A stretch of DNA of 64,000 nt from an uncultured Flavobacteriaceae bacterium (GTDB lineage Bacteria; Bacteroidota; Bacteroidia; Flavobacteriales; Flavobacteriaceae). The notes beneath the pieces are model-generated. The model did no database searches and was not told the origin of the DNA. It saw nothing but the letters and a program-made list of their open reading frames with translations. This document shows positions 51,964-60,539 of the stretch, piece by piece; position 1 is the stretch's first letter; each line of letters opens with the position of its first letter. Location: assembly GCA_937929935.1 (NCBI GenBank), contig CALFUL010000011.1:1-64000 (forward strand). The letters run 5' to 3'. The position numbers and the translations under genes are program-made.

Positions 51964-52548
51964 TTATTTGTAAAAGTTCATCTCATCAATAAAATGCCAA
52001 ACTCCTTCAGGTAATAAGGTGCGAATGTTTTTACCCAATTTATGATGCTTCCTAATAAAGGTTGAAGAAACTTCCATAATCGGAGCATTTACTTGATGTA
52101 TCTTCGGATGGTCTTTGAATTGATGTTCAACTTTACCATCAGAAATTCTAGGGTAAACGTACAAGTGATAATTTTCTAAAATGGTTTCGTAGTTTTTCCA
52201 TTTATGAAATCCTTTGAGATTATCTTCTCCCATTATCAAACAAAATTCATGGCTTTTTTTATACTTATCTTCAAGATGAGCCAACGTATTGATGGTGTAA
52301 TTGGGTTGCGGCAAATCAAACTCAATATTACTAGGTTTTAATTTTAGATAGTCTTTGGTTGCTTCAAACACCATTTGATAGCGATGGTTATTGTCAAGCA
52401 AGGTTTTCTTTGCTTTAAACGGACTTTTAGGGGTTACTATGAGCCATACCTCATCTAAATCAGAAAACTCGACCATATGATTCGCAATAACCATATGCCC
52501 AATATGTATAGGATTAAAAGTTCCGAAGTAAAGGCCTATTTTTTTCAT
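51964..52548 (-). CDS. nadD: Nicotinate-nucleotide adenylyltransferase
   Basis: A 194-residue nucleotidyltransferase that makes deamido-NAD from nicotinate mononucleotide and ATP. Motifs are GLYFGTFNPIHIGHMVIANH (HIGH) at the N-terminus, FCLIMGEDNLKGFHKWKNYE and the C-terminal VSSTFIRKHHKLGKNIRTLL (ISSTxIR). Full length. It is the third gene of the yicC-gmk-nadD operon, a common order in Bacteroidota. Confidence 0.95.
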   Translation of the reverse strand: MKKIGLYFGTFNPIHIGHMVIANHMVEFSDLDEVWLIVTPKSPFKAKKTLLDNNHRYQMVFEATKDYLKLKPSNIEFDLPQPNYTINTLAHLEDKYKKSHEFCLIMGEDNLKGFHKWKNYETILENYHLYVYPRISDGKVEHQFKDHPKIHQVNAPIMEVSSTFIRKHHKLGKNIRTLLPEGVWHFIDEMNFYK

Positions 52549-52572
52549 GAATGCGCTATTAGGTTTTTACAA

Positions 52573-53187
52573 CTAATCAGAAGGCAACTCTTTTTTTTCT
52601 CCCCCTTTGGAGGCTGGGGGGCGTACAAAATCAGCTACTAGTTGATGTGCTTCTTTCAGCGCCACATCTAAATCATAATTTTTGATAATCTCATCAAATT
52701 GCGGGGCGGTTGCCAACTCAACTGATGCCTTTGCAATACGCATGTTGATTTTATCATCGCTCTCTGTGCTTCGCTTTTTAAGTCTGATTTTTAGTTCATC
52801 AACGCTAGGGGGCTTCACAAAAACCGCAAGAGTTTGTTCTGGAAACTTCTTTTTTATACGAAGTCCTCCAACTACGTCAATATCAAAAATTACATTTTTA
52901 CCTTCAGCCCAGAGTCGTTCTACTTCACTTTTAAGTGTACCATAAAAATTATCGCGATATACTTCTTCCCATTCAACAAAGTCATCATTTTTAATGTGTT
53001 TTTTAAATGCTGAAGTGGCTATAAAGTAATAATGCTCGCCATGCTTTTCCTCGCCTCTTGGCAATCTAGAGGTGGCTGATACTGAAAACGCTAAATTCAA
53101 TTCAGGCTGTTTTAATAAATGCCTAACTATGGTAGTTTTACCACTACCAGAGGGTGCTGAAAAAATTAGAAGCTTACCACCTTTCAT
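52573..53187 (-). CDS. gmk: Guanylate kinase
   Basis: A 204-residue kinase that turns GMP into GDP. The P-loop SAPSGSGKTTIVRHLL is at residues 10-25, followed by SVSATSRLPRGEEKHGEHYY (GMP binding) and FDIDVVGGLRIKKKFPEQ. The core ends near VADFVRPP. The last ~12 residues (ASKGGEKKELPSD) come from a repeat-like stretch of DNA at 52599-52621 and are not part of the usual fold. The start codon overlaps the stop of yicC by one base. Confidence 0.94.
   Translation of the reverse strand: MKGGKLLIFSAPSGSGKTTIVRHLLKQPELNLAFSVSATSRLPRGEEKHGEHYYFIATSAFKKHIKNDDFVEWEEVYRDNFYGTLKSEVERLWAEGKNVIFDIDVVGGLRIKKKFPEQTLAVFVKPPSVDELKIRLKKRSTESDDKINMRIAKASVELATAPQFDEIIKNYDLDVALKEAHQLVADFVRPPASKGGEKKELPSD
52599..52621. 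repeat. Repeat-like hairpin CCCCCTTTGGAGG...GGGGG inside the gmk 3' end
   Basis: CTCCCCCTTTGGAGGCTGGG and the following GGG form a G/C-rich imperfect hairpin like those between genes in Flavobacteriaceae. It is translated here as part of the gmk tail. Confidence 0.5.
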
Positions 53188-54044
53188 TATAATACATTCA
53201 ACATTTGTTCTTTAATCTTTTCTAACTCATCTTTCATTTGAACCACGAGCTTTTGTAGGGGTGCATAATTTGCTTTTGACCCAATAGTATTTATTTCTCG
53301 ACCTATTTCTTGAGAAATAAAGCCTAATTTTTTTCCGTTTGAATCAGAAGAATTTAATGTTTTTGAGAAATAATCTAAATGATTTTCTAAACGTACTTTC
53401 TCTTCAGTAATATCATATTTTTCTAGGTAGTAAATCAGTTCTTGCTCAAATCTATTCGCATCAACCTCAGCCTTGACATCAGCAATGGCTTTATCAAGCC
53501 TTTCTTGAATAGTTGCCTGTCTTTCTGGGTCAATTGTTATTACTTCTTTCAACAGCCCTTTTAAATTATCTATTCGACTCAAAAATTCATTCATTAATGC
53601 ATCACCCTCAGCTGCTCTATAATTATTAATTTCAGTTAAGGCAACATCTAATGCTTCTTGAATGGTTTCAAATTCCTTTTCATCAACATCATCATTATCT
53701 GTTTTTAAGGCATCGGGCAAACGCAAAGCCATTTCTAAAAGATTGATATCTTGACCTTGAGCAATAGTGCTCAATTGTTTCATGTATTGACGCACTACCA
53801 ATTCATTAATTTTAGCTGAAGTTTCACTACCAGTAAATTCAACAAAAAGACCAAAATCAACCTTACCTCTTGTTAAAGAATTTGCAATTTTTTTACGTAG
53901 CTCCAATTCTTTTACGCGATAAGCAGATGGCATACGAGCATTCAAATCAAGGTTTTTGCTGTTTAACGATTTGAGTTCTACAGTTATTTTTTTTGACTGA
54001 AGCTGAATTACATGCTTTCCAAAGCCGGTCATTGATTTAATCAT
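53187..54044 (-). CDS. yicC: YicC family endoribonuclease
   Basis: A 285-residue cytoplasmic protein. The family start MIKSMTGFGKHVIQLQSKK is followed by VELKSLNSKNLDLNARMPS, and the C-terminus holds ENHLDYFSKTLNSSDSNGKK, LGFISQEIGREINTIGSKA. YicC-type proteins are RNases involved in small-RNA turnover. First gene of the operon with gmk and nadD, sharing one base with the gmk start. Confidence 0.95.
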   Translation of the reverse strand: MIKSMTGFGKHVIQLQSKKITVELKSLNSKNLDLNARMPSAYRVKELELRKKIANSLTRGKVDFGLFVEFTGSETSAKINELVVRQYMKQLSTIAQGQDINLLEMALRLPDALKTDNDDVDEKEFETIQEALDVALTEINNYRAAEGDALMNEFLSRIDNLKGLLKEVITIDPERQATIQERLDKAIADVKAEVDANRFEQELIYYLEKYDITEEKVRLENHLDYFSKTLNSSDSNGKKLGFISQEIGREINTIGSKANYAPLQKLVVQMKDELEKIKEQMLNVL

Positions 54045-54090
54045 ATGCTATTTTCAATTTTGACAAAGGTAGGGCAATGATTGATTTCAT

Positions 54091-54900
54091 TTATAATTCA
54101 CGCAACCAAATATTTCGATAACTAACTCTGCTATTATCAGCGTGATCTTGCAATACAATGGGTGCCTTACCGTGCGCCTCATACTTTGGCCAACCAATGT
54201 ATTTTATAGTGCCATCAATCTCAAAATGATTTTGAATAAGAACTCCATTATGCAGAACGGTAACAAAAGCTGGTTCTATAAGTTCTTCGTTTTCAAATTT
54301 AGGTGCGCGAAAAATAATATCATACGCATTCCATTCACCTGTTGGAGAAGAGGCCATTGCTAAAGGAACAGACTGTTTATAAACAGCACCTACTTGCCCA
54401 TTGGTATACGTCGGGTTATCATTATTATCTAATATCTGAATTTCATATCGTTGCTGAATAAATACCCCGCTATTTGCTCTCGCCTGACCCTCATTTTTAA
54501 TTTCTGAAGGAGATTTCCATTCAATATGCAACTGCATGTCTCCAAAATTACGTTTCGTTTGAATATTACCAGTTTTATCATTGACTGTCATACTGCCATC
54601 GGCATTAGAATGCCATCGCACAGCTGTACTATCTGCGGCATTCAACCATTCGTCAAATCCGTTACCATTAAATAAGACTAAGGCATCACTTGGCACACCG
54701 TTATTCGAAGTAACTTTAAGCGGAACGGGTTCATAAATTTCAGTTGCCTCAGGAGTAGTCGGTTCAACACCAATATACTTCTGAGACTTAATAACGGCAT
54801 CTTTAACTTCAGCTACGTTTTTATCAGCTTCTCTTACATTTTCAACACATGAAAACATTATGAAACATAGCAGTATTACAATGAGATAGATTCTTTTCAT
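54091..54900 (-). CDS. DUF1080 family lipoprotein (3-keto-disaccharide hydrolase type)
   Basis: A 269-residue lipoprotein with lipobox FIMFSC (Cys17) when started at ATG 54900; longer frames upstream do not form a signal peptide. The mature part is a DUF1080 concanavalin-like domain: LFNGNGFDEWLNAADSTAVR, WKSPSEIKNEGQARANSGVF and the final strand NSRVSYRNIWLREL. Members cleave or lyse 3-keto-glycosides. It is the last gene of the minus-strand operon after another DUF1080 gene (41 bp upstream) and an isomerase gene. Periplasmic or surface location is expected. Confidence 0.88.
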   Translation of the reverse strand: MKRIYLIVILLCFIMFSCVENVREADKNVAEVKDAVIKSQKYIGVEPTTPEATEIYEPVPLKVTSNNGVPSDALVLFNGNGFDEWLNAADSTAVRWHSNADGSMTVNDKTGNIQTKRNFGDMQLHIEWKSPSEIKNEGQARANSGVFIQQRYEIQILDNNDNPTYTNGQVGAVYKQSVPLAMASSPTGEWNAYDIIFRAPKFENEELIEPAFVTVLHNGVLIQNHFEIDGTIKYIGWPKYEAHGKAPIVLQDHADNSRVSYRNIWLREL

Positions 54901-54940
54901 AATTGAATAACAAGATAATTTGTTGTTGTTTATATACTGT

Positions 54941-55714
54941 TTAAAGTTCTTTAATTTTGATGTTTTTATATGAAACAATATCTGCATGGTCTTGTAGGCC
55001 AATTTTACCTGTTTTATATTGCGCGAAACCATCCCAACCATCAAATTTACTACCTGTAAGCAATTTATCTAATTCCGTTCCACCAACCGGAAATGATGAC
55101 ACTTCTACTCCGTTTAGTAAACAATTTCCTTTATTGTTTTTATGATCGACCGTAATAACAAAGGTATTCCATTCCCCTACGGGTTTGGTAACATCTTCAG
55201 AAGGAGAAACCAAATCATATAATGCACCTGCTTGATGCGAGGTGCCATTTTTACCATCTGGGTGTTTGTCATTGTCTAAAACTTGTATTTCCAAAGCGGT
55301 CTGATACGGTTCGCCATACTTTTCATTTTCATAAATACCCCAAAAAATACCACTATTACCTGCTTCAGAAATTTTCCAATCTAACGACAACACAAAACTT
55401 GTAAATTCTCTTTTTGAAATAATATTGAATGGGTTATAGTCTTTAGGACCTGCATTTTTTCTTTCTTCAAGTGTTGGCGGTGTAAACACTAGCGCATCAT
55501 CTATTATACTCCAGTACTTTGGAACTTCTCCTCCAAGGTATGCTTGCCATTCATCTAAAGAAGACCCATCAAATAAAGTGATCCATTCATTCTGCTGTAT
55601 TGCGGCCTCACTTTGAATGATATCAGAAACAGCTTTTTCTTCAGTTTTCGTTTCTTTTTCTTTGCATGAGAAGACCAATAGGATTGTAATGGCCAATACG
55701 TGTATATTTTTCAT
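54941..55714 (-). CDS. DUF1080 family lipoprotein (3-keto-disaccharide hydrolase type)
   Basis: A 257-residue lipoprotein with lipobox LLVFSC (Cys17). The DUF1080 domain covers about 40-257: WITLFDGSSLDEWQAYLGGE, LDWKISEAGNSGIFWGIYEN, ALEIQVLDNDKHPDGKNGTS and the end ADIVSYKNIKIKEL. The pattern SGIFxG...EIQVLDN is diagnostic. It is related to the next gene but only distantly, so the pair may differ in substrate. It follows the isomerase gene by about 90 bp. Confidence 0.9.
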   Translation of the reverse strand: MKNIHVLAITILLVFSCKEKETKTEEKAVSDIIQSEAAIQQNEWITLFDGSSLDEWQAYLGGEVPKYWSIIDDALVFTPPTLEERKNAGPKDYNPFNIISKREFTSFVLSLDWKISEAGNSGIFWGIYENEKYGEPYQTALEIQVLDNDKHPDGKNGTSHQAGALYDLVSPSEDVTKPVGEWNTFVITVDHKNNKGNCLLNGVEVSSFPVGGTELDKLLTGSKFDGWDGFAQYKTGKIGLQDHADIVSYKNIKIKEL

Positions 55715-55806
55715 AGGATACTTATTTTAAGTTATTTAAAAATAATATTGTAAAGTCAAGAAACATGGTTTTTTCTACAAACAACATCTTACAGACTATT
55801 TATGCG

Positions 55807-56859
55807 TTATAATCCTAGTATTTTCTTCAGCATTTCTTTATCTACATCTGCGCCAGCGAAATCATCAAAGGTCTTCTGTGTAGCCTCAATAATATGGTCT
55901 TTGATGAAAATTGCCCCCTCACGAGCACCTTGCTCAGGGCTCTTAATACAACACTCCCACTCCATCACTGCCCAAACATCACAGCCATACTGAGTTAGTT
56001 TAGAAAAGATAGTTTTAAAATCAATCTGACCATCGCCCAAAGAACGGTATCGTCCTGCTCTGTTTCCCCAATCATTATACCCACCAAAAGCCCCTTTTTT
56101 ACCCGTTGGGTTAAATTCAGAATCTTTTACATGAAAAGATTTAATAAATTCATGATAATGGTCAATGTATTCGATATAATCTAATTGTTGTAAAACAAAG
56201 TGACTTGGATCGTAAAGTATATTTACACGTTTGTGATTACCAGTAGCTGCTAAAAAACGTTCAAAAGTATCGCCATCATGTAGGTCTTCACCAGGGTGTA
56301 TCTCATAACACACATCTACACCCTCTTCATCAAAATGATTCAAAATAGGCATCCATCTTTTTGCCAATTCTTCAAAGCCCATTTCTACTAAACCTGGAGG
56401 TCTCTGCGGCCATGGGTGCCATGTGTGCCAAAGTAAGGCACCTGAAAAAGTGGCATGAGCAGTAATTCCTAATCTTCTACTTGCCGTTGCTGCCTTTTTT
56501 ACCACATTAACTGCCCATTCTGTTCTTGCCTTTGGATTGTTCTTTACCGCATCAGGTGCAAAATTATCAAACATCAAATCATAGGCCGGATGAACAGCCA
56601 CCAACTGCCCCTGAAGGTGTGTTGAAAGCTCTGTTATTTCTAGTCCGTATGAGTTTACTTTTCCTTTTAATTCATCACAATAAGTTTGACTTTCTGCTGC
56701 CTTGTCTAAATCAATTAAAAAACTTTCCCAAGTAGGAATTTGAATTCCTTTATATCCTAAATCAGATGCCCACTTACACATTCCGTCTAAAGAATTGAAT
56801 GGTGCTTTATTATCTACAAATTGTGCTAGAAATACTGCAGGTCCTTTTATTGTCTTCAT
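55807..56859 (-). CDS. Sugar phosphate isomerase/epimerase-like TIM-barrel protein
   Basis: A 350-residue AP-endonuclease-2-like barrel without signal peptide. Metal-ligand stretches are DVCYEIHPGEDLHDGDTFER, VNILYDPSHFVLQQLDYIEY and FHVKDSEFNPTGKKGAFGGY, with VWAVMEWECC at the last strand. Such enzymes isomerise or epimerise (keto-)sugars with a divalent metal. It starts divergently from a GMC oxidoreductase gene (141 bp between starts) and leads the DUF1080 operon, which fits a task in processing 3-keto-sugars. Confidence 0.9.
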   Translation of the reverse strand: MKTIKGPAVFLAQFVDNKAPFNSLDGMCKWASDLGYKGIQIPTWESFLIDLDKAAESQTYCDELKGKVNSYGLEITELSTHLQGQLVAVHPAYDLMFDNFAPDAVKNNPKARTEWAVNVVKKAATASRRLGITAHATFSGALLWHTWHPWPQRPPGLVEMGFEELAKRWMPILNHFDEEGVDVCYEIHPGEDLHDGDTFERFLAATGNHKRVNILYDPSHFVLQQLDYIEYIDHYHEFIKSFHVKDSEFNPTGKKGAFGGYNDWGNRAGRYRSLGDGQIDFKTIFSKLTQYGCDVWAVMEWECCIKSPEQGAREGAIFIKDHIIEATQKTFDDFAGADVDKEMLKKILGL

Positions 56860-57000
56860 TATAGTCAGTATAGGTTGTTTTAAAAAAAGAGTATATTAGA
56901 ATTTACCTTATATTTAGAAGTAAAATAAACTCTTATTTGTGTACTTGGTTAAGTTATAAATATAGCTGAATACCTCAAGAAAACCATAAGAATTTTAAAA

Positions 57001-58707
57001 ATGAATCAAGAAAATCAATTTGATGCTATAGTGGTAGGCACTGGAATAAGTGGTGGATGGGCTGCAAAAGAGTTATGCGAGAACGGACTTAAAACCTTAG
57101 TCTTAGAAAGAGGCAGAATGGTGGAGCATATCAAAGATTACCCCACCATGCATGATGACCCATGGGATATGACCCTTAATGGAGAACTAACAAAAGAGGA
57201 TAAAAAGCAATATCATATTCAAAAACGGTTAAACTGGGCCCCTGATCAAAGCAACAAACACTTTTTTGTTAACGATCTAGATCACCCGTATGTGCAAACG
57301 AAAAGATTTGATTGGATTCGCGGATACCAAGTTGGTGGCCGTTCATTAATTTGGGGGCGGCAAAGCTATCGATGGAGTGATATTGATTTTAATGCAAATA
57401 AGAAAGAAGGTGTTAGTATTGATTGGCCTGTGCGCTATAAAGATATTGAACCTTGGTATGACAAAGTTGAAGAATATATTGGTGTAAGTGGAGAAAAACT
57501 AGGTTTAGAGGTTTTACCTGACGGAAAATTTCAACCTGCAATGCATTTGAATTGCGTAGAAGAAGATTTCAAAAAGAACACTGCTGATAATTTTGACGAT
57601 GGTCGTTTGGTGACAATAGGTAGAACCGCACATATCACAGATCCAGATGCAACTTTTGAAGGTCGCGGGGTTTGTCAAAATAGAGATCGATGTTGGCGAG
57701 GTTGCCCTTTCGGGGGATATTTTAGCAGCAACTCTTCTACCCTACCGGCTGCTGAACGCACTGGTAATATGACCCTAAGACCCAACTCTATAGTACATGA
57801 AGTAATTTATGATGATGTCACTAAAAAGGCAACCGGTGTTCGCGTAATAGATACTGAAACCAATGAAAAATTAGTCTTCAAAGCAAAGGTTATTTTTCTA
57901 TGTGCATCTTCAATGGCATCTGTTGGTATTCTGTTACAGTCAAAATCAAAACGATTTCCTAACGGACTTGGAAATGATTCTGATGCTTTAGGAAGGGGCA
58001 TAATGGACCATCATTACAAATTAGGAGCTACTGCAAAAGTTGATGGTTATTTAGATAAGTATTACAAAGGAAGACGCGCAAACGGTTTTTACATACCACG
58101 CTTTGTAAATCTAAATGATAAAACAAAACGTGACGGATACTTACGCGGCTTTGGCTATCAGGGCACTGCAAGTAGAGGAGATTGGTCTGAATCTATCGGA
58201 GAAATGGGTTATGGACAAGAACTAAAAGAAGCTGTTCTTAAACCAGGTAGCTGGACCATAGGCGTTACGGGCTTTGGTGAATTTTTACCTTATGATGATA
58301 ACCGTGTTACGCTAAGCCTAACAGAAAAAGACAAATGGGGGCTTCCGCAATTGGCTTTTGATGTTGAGTTTAAAGAGAATGAAATGAATATGCGTAAAGA
58401 CATTGTAAAAGAAATCATGACCATGTTTAAAAGAGCAGGCTTTAAAGATGTACAATCTTATGAAGAATCTTCTTATCCAGGTTTAGGAATTCATGAAATG
58501 GGTGGTGCAAGAATGGGGCATAGTGCTAAAACTTCTATTTTGAATAAGCACAATCAAGTTCATTTAGTGCCTAACGTTTATGTAACTGATGGCGCATTTA
58601 TGACATCATCTAGCTGCGTTAACCCTTCGCTTACCTATATGGCTTTTACCGCAAGGGCTGCTAATCATGCAGCAGAACAATTTAAAAAGGGTAGTTTTAA
58701 TAGCTAA
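57001..58707 (+). CDS. GMC family FAD oxidoreductase
   Basis: A 568-residue flavoprotein. The FAD motif AIVVGTGISGGWAAKELCEN is at residues 10-29, RGYQVGGRSLIWGRQSYRWS is the second cofactor stretch, and the C-terminus has catalytic His in GIHEMGGARMGHS and the NPSLT region. A CQNRDRCWRGCPFGGYFSSN stretch near residue 225 matches gluconate/sugar dehydrogenase-like GMC proteins. No signal peptide is present; relatives are often exported by a partner subunit, which is not seen here. It probably oxidises a glycoside at C3. A closely related copy begins at 63412. Confidence 0.92.
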   Translation: MNQENQFDAIVVGTGISGGWAAKELCENGLKTLVLERGRMVEHIKDYPTMHDDPWDMTLNGELTKEDKKQYHIQKRLNWAPDQSNKHFFVNDLDHPYVQTKRFDWIRGYQVGGRSLIWGRQSYRWSDIDFNANKKEGVSIDWPVRYKDIEPWYDKVEEYIGVSGEKLGLEVLPDGKFQPAMHLNCVEEDFKKNTADNFDDGRLVTIGRTAHITDPDATFEGRGVCQNRDRCWRGCPFGGYFSSNSSTLPAAERTGNMTLRPNSIVHEVIYDDVTKKATGVRVIDTETNEKLVFKAKVIFLCASSMASVGILLQSKSKRFPNGLGNDSDALGRGIMDHHYKLGATAKVDGYLDKYYKGRRANGFYIPRFVNLNDKTKRDGYLRGFGYQGTASRGDWSESIGEMGYGQELKEAVLKPGSWTIGVTGFGEFLPYDDNRVTLSLTEKDKWGLPQLAFDVEFKENEMNMRKDIVKEIMTMFKRAGFKDVQSYEESSYPGLGIHEMGGARMGHSAKTSILNKHNQVHLVPNVYVTDGAFMTSSSCVNPSLTYMAFTARAANHAAEQFKKGSFNS

Positions 58708-58749
58708 TCAACTAACAATATTAAAGAACACTAAACCGTTTATAGAATT

Positions 58750-59214
58750 ATGGATAATGAATCAGCCAAAAATTTATGGCAAGACTTTCTCAATCAACAA
58801 GCAGAAGAGGTTGTGCATTACAAGCCCCAAACTATTCATTTTTGTGATAATGAGAAAGATGCAAATGACTGCGCTAAATTGGTAAGCAAAGGCATAAAAA
58901 AAGCTACTTCTCATTCATTACTTGGTTTACAATACCGCGATGAGAAACTTCCTAAAATAGGAGATTTGAAAATTGTAACTGATTGGGAAGGAAATGCAAA
59001 ATGTATTGTTAGAACAACCAAGGTTCAATTGAAACCATTTTTCAGCATCAATCAAGAATTTGCGGCGATTGAGGGCGAAGGCGATAAAAGTCTTGACTAT
59101 TGGAAAAAAACGCATTGGAACTATTATACCCGCGAACTAGAAGAATTCAATCGATTACCACGTGAAAGCATGATAGTTGTTTGTGAACAGTTTGAAAAAG
59201 TATACGAAAAATAA
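58750..59214 (+). CDS. ASCH domain protein
   Basis: A 154-residue cytoplasmic protein. KGIKKATSHSLLGLQYRDEK followed by LPKIGDLKIVTDWEGNAKCI and AIEGEGDKSLDYWKKTHWNY is the ASCH (PUA-like) fold, with the family Gly-x-K-x-x-T/A-T/S entrance. ASCH proteins bind RNA or hydrolyse modified nucleosides such as N4-acetylcytidine. It follows the GMC gene by 42 bp but probably serves an unrelated task. A terminator follows directly. Confidence 0.88.
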   Translation: MDNESAKNLWQDFLNQQAEEVVHYKPQTIHFCDNEKDANDCAKLVSKGIKKATSHSLLGLQYRDEKLPKIGDLKIVTDWEGNAKCIVRTTKVQLKPFFSINQEFAAIEGEGDKSLDYWKKTHWNYYTRELEEFNRLPRESMIVVCEQFEKVYEK

Positions 59215-59242
59215 AAAATGCCGCTTAAAAGCGGCATTTTTT
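59213..59242. terminator. Terminator after the ASCH gene
   Basis: AAAAATGCCGCTT and AAGCGGCATTTTT form a perfect stem with A and T runs at both sides. It overlaps the stop of the ASCH gene and could also act on the minus strand. Confidence 0.9.
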
Positions 59243-59251
59243 AATATCATC

Positions 59252-59336
59252 TGTCACATGGAACGCCCCGAAGGGTAGGGGGAGATGCATTCAAAATCAA
59301 TAAGTTGAAGTTCTCGACTCCGCTCGAACTGACAGA
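59252..59336. repeat. Dispersed palindromic repeat of Flavobacteriaceae type
   Basis: CTGTCACATGGAACGCCCCG on the left and TTCTCGACTCCGCTCGAACT with GACAG on the right contain short inverted repeats (TTCTCGA/CTCGAAC, CCCCGAAGGG). This kind of sequence recurs between genes in the family. It lies between two convergent genes. Confidence 0.6.
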
Positions 59337-59340
59337 AGGG

Positions 59341-60480
59341 TTATTTCATCATCTTAACCCAGCTATTCTTTTTCTTATTTGATTCAACCGTTGCTTCAAT
59401 AAAGTTCATGCCTCGAACGCCATCTTCCATGGTAGGAAATTCTCCTGAATTATATTTCTTACCTCTGATTGCTTTCGCAACTCCGAGATATATATTCGCC
59501 ATTGAATCAAAAATACCTTCTGGGTGCCCTGCGGGTAATTTTGTGCCGTCTAATGAAAGCTTACTGTTATAGGCATGACCAGGTTTATAAACCTGCATAG
59601 GGTTTGTATCACTTTTCAAATACAAAAAGTTCGGACTTTCTTGTTCCCAATGAAAAGAACCTTTTGATCCATAAATTGAAATCGCTAGTCCGTTTTCTTC
59701 TCCTGTTGCAACTTGGCTACTTCGAATTACACCTTTCACATGATCATCCATTCGAATTAGAACCGTACCGTCAACATCCATTTTGTTGTCTTTATAGAGG
59801 TAGTTAAAATCACAAAGCAATGATTTTACTTTGAGGCCTGTGGTATATTCAACCATATTGAATGCATGCACACCTATATCACCCATACAAGAGCTAATTC
59901 CTGCCTTTTTGGGGTCTAAACGCCAAACTGTGGATCGTTTTTTCTTGTCATGAATAATTTCATTAATCCATCCTTGGTAATACTGCGCATCAACCTTGTG
60001 AATTTTTCCTAAGGCACCTTTTTTAATCATTTCACGCATTTGGCGCACCATCGGGTAGCCTGTATAGGTATGCGTTAATGCAAAGACAGTACCTGCTTTT
60101 TTATGTGTTTTCTGAAGTATTTTGGCTTCAGCCAACGTAGTAGTCATGGGTTTTTCACAAATAACATGAAAGCCATTATCTAAGAGTTTCTTAGCCATTG
60201 GAAAATGCAAAAAATTGGGTGTCAAAATTGAACATACCTGAATACGTTCATTTTCTGGCAACTTCAATTCTTCTTCAATCAAGGTATCAAAATCAGTGTA
60301 TATTCTGTTTAAAGGAATATCTATTTCACGTGCAAAAGCCTTATTTGCTTTAAAATCTGGATTAAAGCATCCTCCAACAATTTGATAATTATCATTGATA
60401 TGAGCAGCAACGCGATGTAAAACTCCAATAAGTGAATCGCCTCCTCCTCCTAAAACTCCAAGTCTTATTTTTTTTGGCAT
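59341..60480 (-). CDS. Gfo/Idh/MocA family oxidoreductase
   Basis: A 379-residue NAD(P)-dependent sugar oxidoreductase. The Rossmann motif is LGVLGGGGDSLIGVLHRVAA; the family lysine motif is HVICEKPMTTTLAEAKIL near residue 110; and a conserved MGDIGVHAFNMVEYTTG region lies near residue 215 with a His at the active site. No signal peptide. Such enzymes reduce or oxidise keto-sugars. It is the last gene of an operon with an MFS permease, a DinB protein and a TIM-barrel lipoprotein. Confidence 0.92.
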   Translation of the reverse strand: MPKKIRLGVLGGGGDSLIGVLHRVAAHINDNYQIVGGCFNPDFKANKAFAREIDIPLNRIYTDFDTLIEEELKLPENERIQVCSILTPNFLHFPMAKKLLDNGFHVICEKPMTTTLAEAKILQKTHKKAGTVFALTHTYTGYPMVRQMREMIKKGALGKIHKVDAQYYQGWINEIIHDKKKRSTVWRLDPKKAGISSCMGDIGVHAFNMVEYTTGLKVKSLLCDFNYLYKDNKMDVDGTVLIRMDDHVKGVIRSSQVATGEENGLAISIYGSKGSFHWEQESPNFLYLKSDTNPMQVYKPGHAYNSKLSLDGTKLPAGHPEGIFDSMANIYLGVAKAIRGKKYNSGEFPTMEDGVRGMNFIEATVESNKKKNSWVKMMK

Positions 60481-60539
60481 GAGTTGAACTATTTTTAATT
60501 AAATATTTTTTAGTGTTATTAACTTCTAAAATAAATCGA

